Notes under the pieces: generated by a model
What the model was told of the DNA's origin: nothing
The model's database searches: none
The model's input: the letters and a program-made list of their open reading frames with translations, nothing else
Shown: positions 34,378 to 40,503 of the stretch, piece after piece
Numbering within the stretch: the first letter of the stretch is position 1
Layout of the letters: each line of letters starts with the position of its first letter
Position numbers and translations under genes: made by a program
Assembly (NCBI RefSeq): GCF_000282975.1
Contig: NZ_ALJC01000067.1
Coordinates: 1 to 40,503, forward strand
DNA length: 40,503 bases
Source: Pseudomonas psychrophila HA-4
GTDB taxonomy: Bacteria > Pseudomonadota > Gammaproteobacteria > Pseudomonadales > Pseudomonadaceae
Reading direction: 5' to 3'

Positions 34378-35691
34378 TTAACCTTTGGCTGCTTCCTTGC
34401 TACGCCAGTGCGGCAGCGAGTTCCAGTAGCGCTCGCCTTTAGCCTGGTCGTACATGCCTTCCCAGCGCGAGATGACCAGCACCGCCAACGCGTTACCAAT
34501 CACGTTCAGCGCAGTACGTGCCATGTCCATCACACGGTCAACGCCTGCGATGAAGGCCAAGCCTTCCAGCGGGATACCCACGCTGCCCAAGGTGGCCAGC
34601 AGCACCACGAAGGACACGCCCGGTACACCGGCGATGCCTTTGGAGGTGACCATCAGGGTCAGTACCAACAGCAGTTGCTGGCTAATAGACAGGTCAATGC
34701 CATACAGCTGGGCAATAAAGATGGCCGCGATACTTTGGTACAGGGTCGAACCGTCGAGGTTGAATGAGTAGCCAGTTGGCACCACAAAGCTGCAAATCGC
34801 TTTCGGGCAGCCGTAAGCTTCCATCTTCTCGATCACACGCGGCAGCACGGTTTCAGAGCTGGCGGTGGAGTAAGCCAGTACCAGCTCATCTTTGAAGATG
34901 CGCATCAGCTTAATCACCGAGAAGCCGAACAGCTTGGCGATCAGGCCCAGTACCGCAAAGGCGAAGAAGAGGATGGCCGCATAAACCAGAATCACCAGCT
35001 TGGCCAGCGGCACCAGCGAGGCAAAACCGAAGTTGGCAACCGTCACTGCGATCAGCGCAAACACACCGATTGGCGCGTAGCCCATGATCATGTGAGTGAC
35101 TTTGAACATCGCCTCGGACACACCTTGGAAGGTTTTCACCAGCGGGTCGCGCAGTTCGGCATTCAGACTCGACAAGCCGAGGCCGAAGAGTACCGAGAAG
35201 AAGATGATCGGCAGCATCTCACCGCGAGCCATGGCCGCGAAGATGTTGGACGGGATCAAGTTGAGGATGGTTTCGATGAACGCATGTTCATGCTGCACTT
35301 CAGCGGCCGTGGCTTGATATTTGGAAATATCAACCGTGCCCAGCGTGCTCATGTCGATCCCGGCGCCCGGGTGGAACACGTTGGCCAGTACCAGACCGAC
35401 CAAAATCGCGATGGTGGTGACCACCTCGAAGTAAATGATTGTTTTAAAACCGATGCGACCGAGTTTCTTCGCATCCCCCACGCCTGCAATCCCGACAACC
35501 AGTGATGAAATCACGATTGGGATTACGATCATCTTGATCAGACGGATAAAGATATCGCCAGCAGGTTGCAGAACGTTACTGATCCACCAGGCCTTTTCTG
35601 CACTGAAATGGTTGAGCAGTGCGCCAATTGCAATCCCGAGGACCAGACCGATTAGGATCTGCCAGGCGAGGCTAAGTTTTGCCTTCTTCAT
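34378..35691 (-). CDS. gltP: Glutamate/aspartate:proton symporter GltP
   Basis: This encodes 437 residues, a member of the dicarboxylate/amino acid:cation symporter family. It is highly like E. coli GltP: AGDIFIRLIKMIVIPIVISSLVVGIAGVGD, the serine-rich AYSTASSETVLPRVI hairpin, the substrate-site FVVPTGYSFNLDGSTLYQSIAAIF and the GIAGVPGVSFVVLLATLGSVG hairpin. It imports glutamate and aspartate with protons across the inner membrane. The gene stands alone, between a terminator and a 555-base gap. A perfect palindrome (35881-35895) lies 190 bases upstream of its start. Confidence 0.94.
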   Translation of the reverse strand: MKKAKLSLAWQILIGLVLGIAIGALLNHFSAEKAWWISNVLQPAGDIFIRLIKMIVIPIVISSLVVGIAGVGDAKKLGRIGFKTIIYFEVVTTIAILVGLVLANVFHPGAGIDMSTLGTVDISKYQATAAEVQHEHAFIETILNLIPSNIFAAMARGEMLPIIFFSVLFGLGLSSLNAELRDPLVKTFQGVSEAMFKVTHMIMGYAPIGVFALIAVTVANFGFASLVPLAKLVILVYAAILFFAFAVLGLIAKLFGFSVIKLMRIFKDELVLAYSTASSETVLPRVIEKMEAYGCPKAICSFVVPTGYSFNLDGSTLYQSIAAIFIAQLYGIDLSISQQLLLVLTLMVTSKGIAGVPGVSFVVLLATLGSVGIPLEGLAFIAGVDRVMDMARTALNVIGNALAVLVISRWEGMYDQAKGERYWNSLPHWRSKEAAKG

Positions 35692-35880
35692 GTCATTACC
35701 CTTACTTCAAGTGGACTCGGGCACACGTTCCGACTAGAGCACTTAAAAGCGCAGAAACCAGAACCTGTACCCCCGTAGAAGGTCGCCCAAATCGAGACCA
35801 ATAGGCTCTTTGGCAGGCGAAAAAAGGCGCAACTATTCCCATGCACGGCGTAACCGTCTAATGCCGTAAACGCCTACCCT

Positions 35881-35895
35881 ATGCCGAATCGGCAT
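35881..35895. promoter_or_regulatory. Perfect inverted repeat upstream of gltP
   Basis: ATGCCGA-A-TCGGCAT is a perfect 7-1-7 palindrome, with a related TAATGCCGTAA about 20 bases before it. The symmetry and size fit an operator for a dimeric regulator of gltP or of an unseen transcript. No regulator is known to me for this motif. Confidence 0.4.
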
Positions 35896-36199
35896 GCGTT
35901 TTGTCGGACAAGACATCAAATTCCAAGGGGAGTGTACTGACAGAATAGACGCCATAACCGCCGTAGACCGGCTGTTTCAAGGTCATTTTGGGGCAGAAGA
36001 AGAATCAAAAACGGCGCTGATATTTAAGAAATATCCCACAACACAAAACGAAAATAGCGAAGCAATCATTTTGCTAGTAGTCGATATACGGTCGACGTTC
36101 AAGAGGGCCGTTCGAGCCACAAATTTTTGAAAAAAATGAACGGTAATAAGGAATTACCGATGAAAGGAGGTTATGCGGTGAACAGGCAATTGGTCATTT

Positions 36200-36233
36200 T
36201 GTAGCCGCTGCCGCAGGTTGCGAAGCGGCTACA
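36200..36233. repeat. REP-type hairpin, GTAGCCGCT type
   Basis: TGTAGCCGCT (36200-36209) pairs with AGCGGCTACA (36224-36233). It is a shortened relative of the hairpin at 6004-6047. It sits just after the stop of the UPF0391 gene on the minus strand and could end that transcript. Confidence 0.65.
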
Positions 36234-36246
36234 GGTTTGCGGGCTT

Positions 36247-36411
36247 TCAACCTCGACCGCGACGACCAAAGATGAAGGACACAATGAACATCACCAGGAA
36301 TACGACAAAGAGGATCTTGGCGATGCCGGTGGCGGTGCCTGCGATACCACCGAAGCCCAGAACAGCAGCGATGATGGCGATAATCAGGAAGGTAACTGCC
36401 CAACTCAACAT
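36247..36411 (-). CDS. UPF0391 (DUF1328) small membrane protein
   Basis: This encodes 54 residues, [20 protein letters not shown] at the start, then [20 protein letters not shown] and a basic tail FGRRGRG. Two membrane helices and the GFGGIAGTA motif identify the UPF0391/DUF1328 family (YtjA in E. coli). GGAGATTCACC precedes the ATG. The P. aeruginosa relative I recall (PA5482) lies next to algB as here. The function is unknown; family members are often stress-induced. Confidence 0.92.
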   Translation of the reverse strand: MLSWAVTFLIIAIIAAVLGFGGIAGTATGIAKILFVVFLVMFIVSFIFGRRGRG

Positions 36412-36471
36412 GGTGAATCTCCTTATGGCTGTGTGATTTCTGTGTGAAAGGGTGAAGTCGTTTTTCTACTC

Positions 36472-36490
36472 AAGGCCCGGCAAGGGCCTT
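36472..36490 (-). terminator. Hairpin between the two small genes
   Basis: AAGGCCC (36472-36478) pairs with GGGCCTT (36484-36490). It lies 15 bases after the stop of the upstream minus-strand gene. A short A/T stretch follows on the minus strand. It is a weak terminator candidate. Confidence 0.5.
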
Positions 36491-36504
36491 AAACGTGTGA
36501 ACAC

Positions 36505-36804
36505 TTAAAACACCCAACGTTCCGGCGCCGGTTGGGAATGTGCAATTTGTGTGTCATCAGCCGCGGCAAAGTCATAGCGGCCAGTCGCTTGGCTTGAGTT
36601 CTGTAAGCTGGAGCGAATCGCGCCGAAGTGCTGCTGTTGCGTCACGACGTGCTGAACTGGCGTTGCCACCGGTTGCTGCATCTGTTCCCAACGCCCCCAT
36701 TGCTGACCACCGATCAACGTGACCACGAGCGCAAGGCTAGCGAACAGGCCTTGCTGCACGTTCAACGTTGAAAGACGCATGCTGGCGAAACCTTGACGAT
36801 TCAT
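36505..36804 (-). CDS. Small membrane protein of unknown function
   Basis: This encodes 99 residues. One N-terminal membrane helix (LFASLALVVTLIGGQQW) is followed by a glutamine/histidine-rich soluble part (EQMQQPVATPVQHVVTQQQHFGAI, then SSLQNSSQATGRYDFAAADD). I do not recognise a family. AGGAG stands at good distance from ATG 36804; the frame is open another 41 codons upstream without a site. It sits beside the UPF0391 gene and opposite algB, 444 bases from it. Confidence 0.75.
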   Translation of the reverse strand: MNRQGFASMRLSTLNVQQGLFASLALVVTLIGGQQWGRWEQMQQPVATPVQHVVTQQQHFGAIRSSLQNSSQATGRYDFAAADDTQIAHSQPAPERWVF

Positions 36805-37248
36805 GCTCAAACTCCTGCCACTGGGTGGTCGTTCTTGTGGGGTTGCGGCACGCCCTGCTGGGCTGTGTGACTTCAATACACGAGATATTGCAGGCTGCAT
36901 GCCAGTTTTAAAATTTATATAAATCACTTACAAATCAACGACTTAATTACGATTAGCGCAGACTCTAACTCGCAGATTGCACGATACGCCCGGGCCTAAC
37001 CGTGCGTTCTGCACGATCGATTAAAGCGCTGTAGCGTCGGTCAGGGCACATCAGGCACAAAAAGTTCGCCGCGAGAATTAACATGCGCGAAAAGACGTCG
37101 AGAAATCTGAATTTAATTCATTAAAATCAGTGGTTTACGAAAATAACAGCAAGACTTTTCTGCTCACCGGTGAATCATTCGTGAATAATCATGCAACTTG
37201 CCCGATTATTGCGACACTAACCAAGACACTCATTAAGGAGCGCCTGAT
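36805..37248. promoter_or_regulatory. Divergent control region upstream of algB
   Basis: These 444 bases separate the divergent small-membrane-protein gene and algB. The sequence from 36900 to 37200 is AT-rich. A direct repeat GTGAATCATTC / GTGAATAATC lies about 50-80 bases before algB, and TGCACGAT occurs twice (about 36976 and 37012). I see no sigma-54 or AlgU promoter that I would trust. Promoters for both genes must be here. Confidence 0.4.
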
Positions 37249-38595
37249 ATGGAATCAGCCAAAGATCAACAGGGCCGCATTCTGCTGGTCGACGATGAGT
37301 CCGCGATCTTGCGCACATTTCGGTATTGCCTCGAAGACGAGGGCTATACCGTTGCAACGGCCAACAGCGCGGCGCAGGCCGATGCCTTGCTGCAACGCCA
37401 AGTGTTCGACTTGTGCTTTCTGGACCTGCGCCTAGGCGAGGACAATGGCCTAGATGTGCTGGCCCAGATGCGTATTCAAGCGCCCTGGATGCGGGTCGTT
37501 ATCGTGACCGCACACTCCGCCGTCGACACCGCCGTGGATGCTATTCAAGCCGGTGCTGCTGACTATCTGGTCAAACCGTGCAGCCCTGACCAACTACGTC
37601 TGGCAACCGCCAAACAATTGGAAGTACGCCAACTGTCCGCCCGACTCGAAGCCCTCGAAGGCGAAGTACGCAAGCCTAAAGACGGCCTCGACTCCCATAG
37701 CCCTGCAATGATGGCGGTGCTGGAAACCGCCCGCCAAGTGGCAGGCACTGACGCCAACATCCTTATTCTCGGTGAATCAGGGACCGGTAAAGGCGAGCTG
37801 TCACAGGCGATTCATGGCTGGAGCAAACGGGCCAAAAAGTCCTGCGTGACCATTAACTGCCCCTCGTTGACCGCAGAGCTGATGGAAAGCGAGTTGTTCG
37901 GCCACACCCGCGGCGCGTTTACCGGAGCCAGTGAAAGCACCTTGGGCCGGGTCAGCCAAGCCGACGGCGGAACGCTGTTTCTGGATGAAATCGGGGACTT
38001 TCCGCTGGCCTTGCAGCCCAAGTTGCTGCGCTTCATTCAGGACAAAGCCTACGAGCGCGTCGGTGATCCGGTGACACGCCGCGCCGATGTGCGGATCCTG
38101 GCCGCCACCAACCTCAACCTTGAAGACATGGTGCGCGACGGCCGTTTTCGCGAGGACTTGCTCTACCGCCTGAATGTCATCACCTTGCACTTGCCGCCGT
38201 TGCGCGAGCGTAGCGAAGACATCCTGACCTTGGCTGATCGCTTTCTGGCCCGCTTCGTTAAAGAGTATGCGCGCCCTGCCCGTGGCTTTAGCCAGGAAGC
38301 GCGCCTGGCGCTGTCCAACTACCGATGGCCAGGTAACATTCGTGAACTGCGTAACGTGGTTGAGCGCGCGAGTATCATTTGTCCGCAAGAAGTGGTCGAA
38401 GTCAGCCACTTGGGCATGGCTGAACAAACCGTGCCCAACGCCCCGCGCATTGGTGCCGCACTGAGCCTCGACCAGTTGGAAAAGGCCCATATCGGCGCGG
38501 TTCTAGCCACCAGCGACACCCTGGATCAAGCAGCAAAAACCCTGGGCATTGATGCATCGACGCTCTATCGTAAGCGCAAGCAGTACAACCTGTGA
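37249..38595 (+). CDS. algB: NtrC-family response regulator AlgB
   Basis: AlgB controls alginate and virulence or motility genes in pseudomonads and is the cognate partner of KinB. It has 448 residues: a receiver domain (about 10-125, phosphorylation site D59, K109), an AAA+ sigma-54 activator domain (about 148-380) with Walker A GESGTGKG at 175-182, the sigma-54 contact loop GAFTGA at 222-227 and Walker B LFLDEIGD near 246, and a Fis-type helix-turn-helix (TLDQAAKTLGIDASTLYRKRKQYNL) at the end. AAGGAG precedes ATG. kinB starts 10 bases downstream. Confidence 0.96.
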   Translation: MESAKDQQGRILLVDDESAILRTFRYCLEDEGYTVATANSAAQADALLQRQVFDLCFLDLRLGEDNGLDVLAQMRIQAPWMRVVIVTAHSAVDTAVDAIQAGAADYLVKPCSPDQLRLATAKQLEVRQLSARLEALEGEVRKPKDGLDSHSPAMMAVLETARQVAGTDANILILGESGTGKGELSQAIHGWSKRAKKSCVTINCPSLTAELMESELFGHTRGAFTGASESTLGRVSQADGGTLFLDEIGDFPLALQPKLLRFIQDKAYERVGDPVTRRADVRILAATNLNLEDMVRDGRFREDLLYRLNVITLHLPPLRERSEDILTLADRFLARFVKEYARPARGFSQEARLALSNYRWPGNIRELRNVVERASIICPQEVVEVSHLGMAEQTVPNAPRIGAALSLDQLEKAHIGAVLATSDTLDQAAKTLGIDASTLYRKRKQYNL

Positions 38596-38605
38596 GCCCT
38601 ATCCG

Positions 38606-40393
38606 ATGAAACTGGCTATCAAGCTGCGCACCCGGTTATTCCTCAGCATTTCGGCATTGATCACGGTGGCACTGCTCGGGCTGTTGCTCGGCGTCGTCAG
38701 CGTGATGCAAATGGCAAAATCCCAAGAAGCGCTGATCCGCAACAACTTCATCACCCTCGATCTAGGCCTCAAGCTGCGCCAGTCGTTGGGTGACCAACTG
38801 ATCCTGATGCTTCCCAATCAACCAGACCCCAAAGCCCTAGAGGAGTCTGCGCAGGCGTACCTCAAGCTGCTCGATGAAGGCATGGCGCATGAACGCAAAA
38901 ACAACCTGGAAAATGGTTTTGCCCAAGCTCGCAAAGACTACGAGCTTTTTATAGACGCGTTCAAAAAAGCCCATGCCAATTCGCTTGATTTGACCAGTGA
39001 CAAGGAACTGGCCGAGCGTTTCAACCATTTACGCAATGGTCTGATCCGCGAGCATCGCGAGGCGCTGGACAACATTTACACCGCGCAGTCTTCCGCCCGT
39101 GACCGCGCCATCATCATCGCCTCACTGCTGGGCCTGGTTGGGTTGGCGGTGCTGATTATCGGTTTTATTACTGCCCACGGGATTGCCCGTCGATTTGGTG
39201 CCCCCATCGAAGCCTTGGCCAAGGCCGCCGACAATATCGGCAAAGGCAATTTTGAAGTGGTGTTACCGCTGTCATCCGCTACCGAAATGAACCTGCTGAC
39301 GCGCCGCTTCGGGATCATGGCCGAAGCCTTGCGCCAGCATCAGGCAACCAATATTGACGAGTTGCTGGCAGGCCAGCAACGGCTGCAAGCGGTGCTCGAC
39401 AGCATTGATGACGGCTTGCTGATGATCGACCAGCAAGGCCGTCTTGAGCATCTAAACCCCGTGGCTCAACGCCAGTTGGGCTGGGGCGAAGGGAGGCTCG
39501 GTCAGCCGTTGGGTGAGGCGTTGGAACGCCCTGAGCTCGACCAGCAATTACTCACGGTGCTGGGCGGCGGCAACCTTGATCGCGCCCCCGAGGACTTAAG
39601 CGTCGACATTGAAGGTGAAACCCGCCTGCTGACTTACAGCTTGACACCCGTAAGCCAGCCCAAAGGGCCGATTCTAGGCGCCGTGATGGTGCTGCACGAC
39701 GTGACCGAACAGCGAGCCTTTGAACGCGTGCGCAGCGAGTTTGTGTTGCGCGCCTCCCACGAGTTGCGGACTCCCGTCACCGGTATGCACATGGCGTTCG
39801 GATTGTTTCTGGAGCGTGCACGCTTTGACCCTCAATCACGCGAAACCGACTTGCTGAACACCGTCAACGAAGAAATGCAGCGGCTGATGCAACTGATCAA
39901 TGACCTGCTGAATTTCTCTCGCTACCAGAATGGTTTGCAAAAGCTCACGCTGGCCCCGTGTGATCTTGAACAGATGCTTGAACAGGCCCGTACTCGTTTT
40001 GCAGGGCGAGCTGCCGCCAAAAACATAGAGCTGTTGATCGACCTTCAGTCCCCGCTGCCGAGCCTCAATGCCGATCAGGCCCAATTGGAGCGCGTGCTGG
40101 ATAACCTACTGGGCAACGCCTTGCGTCATACCGCGAGTGGTGGGCTGATTCGCCTACAAGCTCGGCGTCATGGAGAACGGATCATTATCAGCATCGAAGA
40201 CAATGGCGAAGGCATTGCCTACGGCCAGCAAGGGCGTATTTTCGAGCCTTTCGTACAAGTAGGCCGTAAAAAGGGCGGCGCTGGGCTTGGGCTGGCGTTG
40301 TGCAAGGAGATCGTGCAATTGCATGGTGGGCGTATCGGCGTGTATTCACGCCCTGGGCAAGGCACGCAGTTCTATATGGCGTTGCCGTTGTAG
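38606..40393 (+). CDS. kinB: Sensor histidine kinase KinB
   Basis: KinB is the inner-membrane sensor of the AlgB/KinB pair; in P. aeruginosa it mainly acts as a phosphatase of AlgB. It has 595 residues: a first membrane helix (LFLSISALITVALLGLLLGVV), a periplasmic helical sensor (about 38-165), a second helix (IIASLLGLVGLAVLIIGFI), HAMP (about 188-245), PAS (about 255-370), HisKA with H385 in RASHELRTPVTG, and ATPase (DNGEGIAYGQQGRIFEPFVQ, GGAGLGLALCKEIV). ATG 38606 gives the usual N-terminus; the frame is open another 19 codons into algB. Confidence 0.96.
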   Translation: MKLAIKLRTRLFLSISALITVALLGLLLGVVSVMQMAKSQEALIRNNFITLDLGLKLRQSLGDQLILMLPNQPDPKALEESAQAYLKLLDEGMAHERKNNLENGFAQARKDYELFIDAFKKAHANSLDLTSDKELAERFNHLRNGLIREHREALDNIYTAQSSARDRAIIIASLLGLVGLAVLIIGFITAHGIARRFGAPIEALAKAADNIGKGNFEVVLPLSSATEMNLLTRRFGIMAEALRQHQATNIDELLAGQQRLQAVLDSIDDGLLMIDQQGRLEHLNPVAQRQLGWGEGRLGQPLGEALERPELDQQLLTVLGGGNLDRAPEDLSVDIEGETRLLTYSLTPVSQPKGPILGAVMVLHDVTEQRAFERVRSEFVLRASHELRTPVTGMHMAFGLFLERARFDPQSRETDLLNTVNEEMQRLMQLINDLLNFSRYQNGLQKLTLAPCDLEQMLEQARTRFAGRAAAKNIELLIDLQSPLPSLNADQAQLERVLDNLLGNALRHTASGGLIRLQARRHGERIIISIEDNGEGIAYGQQGRIFEPFVQVGRKKGGAGLGLALCKEIVQLHGGRIGVYSRPGQGTQFYMALPL

Positions 40394-40429
40394 GGCGATG
40401 CGCGATCTGTGGCGTACAGGCAGCCAAAG

Positions 40430-40487
40430 GTAGGAACGAGCTTACTCGTGACCTTTTAAAAGCTCACAAGCTCGGTCCCACAAGGGT
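40430..40487. repeat. Degenerate REP-type palindrome after kinB
   Basis: A near-palindrome GTGACCTTTTAAAAGCTCAC (40448-40467) is flanked by GAGCTT (40438-40443) and AAGCTC (40468-40473), with GTAGGAAC and GGTCCCAC as worn outer ends. It is a weathered REP between kinB and the window end. Confidence 0.6.
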
Positions 40488-40493
40488 TGGCGT

Positions 40494-40503
40494 CCCCCCC
40501 CCC
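40494..40503. repeat. Run of ten C at the window end
   Basis: The last ten bases are all C. This may be a real homopolymer or the end of a contig with uncertain length; nothing beyond is visible. Confidence 0.7.

Larger units (their letters stand above)
35692..36246. other. AT-rich gap with no confident gene
   Basis: These 555 bases lie between the gltP start and the UPF0391 stop. The part at 35900-36180 is clearly richer in A and T than the flanks. It holds the palindrome at 35881-35895, a GTCGA-N7-TCGAC pair near 36079-36095 and, near 36162-36171, an AAAGGAGGTT that is a near-ideal ribosome-binding site, followed by only tiny frames. A 22-codon frame starts about 36136 (MNGNKELPMKGGY) and ends in TAG at 36204. 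A longer plus-strand frame (35894-36130, 78 codons) has no binding site and odd composition; I do not call it. The region may contain a small RNA or be a gene remnant. Confidence 0.4.

Noticed and set aside
35894..36130. 78-codon plus-strand frame in the AT-rich gap before gltP
   Set aside because: No ribosome-binding site at the start, no recognisable motif, unlike codon use; kept only as part of the gap description.

Overview
The window looks like a chromosomal segment of a Pseudomonas, most likely from the P. fluorescens/P. putida/P. fragi side of the genus. The evidence is gene content and order: phoB-phoR, trpBA divergent from trpI, serA divergent from a D-2-hydroxyglutarate dehydrogenase, gltP next to a UPF0391 protein and algB-kinB. 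High-GC codon use and REP-type palindromes ending in GTGGGAGC or GTAGGAGC also fit. No phage genes, transposases, integrases, CRISPR arrays, rRNA or tRNA genes were seen. This is core-type chromosome, and its main novelty lies in intergenic repeats and a few odd proteins.

Region 1 (1-9315) is themed on phosphate, ions and envelope. It starts with the tail of an unrecognised gene and a small secreted COG4315-type protein. Then come PhoB with a Pho box, PhoR, a CorC/HlyC-type CBS membrane protein, a CitMHS citrate transporter, a Na/Pi cotransporter with a PhoU-like tail, and a membrane-anchored M16 peptidase. Region 2 (9411-13852) covers cysteine and tryptophan synthesis: the serine acetyltransferase EpsC, trpA and trpB on the minus strand, the divergent regulator TrpI, and a DUF883 protein whose stop codon overlaps that of trpI.

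Region 3 (14009-19189) holds small stress- and envelope-type genes: dodecin, two DUF1161 paralogues, a luciferase-like flavin oxidoreductase, an OsmC protein, two lipoproteins (one a putative zinc aminopeptidase) and a TpbA-like periplasmic phosphatase. Region 4 (19486-24457) encodes a three-subunit periplasmic gluconate 2-dehydrogenase, followed by an unusually short solute-binding protein and a DUF4399 protein. Region 5 (24592-28185) has serA and, divergently, the D-2-hydroxyglutarate dehydrogenase that removes a SerA by-product, then a fumarylacetoacetase-family protein.

Region 6 (28372-32988) has a DUF5924 membrane protein and a compact four-gene Mla-type lipid transporter with a STAS-permease fusion, all tightly overlapping. 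Region 7 (33043-40393) has a fused SpmA/SpmB-like membrane protein, GltP, a 555-base AT-rich gap, a 54-residue UPF0391 protein, a small unknown membrane protein, and the AlgB/KinB two-component system.

The most interesting non-coding feature is a family of three long inverted-repeat elements (4390-4536, 10346-10468, 17247-17394). Two copies have identical, perfect 34-base arms and a nearly identical interior with no coding capacity, like a small non-autonomous mobile element. A second intergenic family (1496-1568, 24497-24588, 27431-27502) sits, among other places, between phoB and phoR and runs into the start region of phoR. Statements about family function rest on recognising motifs; no database search was run.
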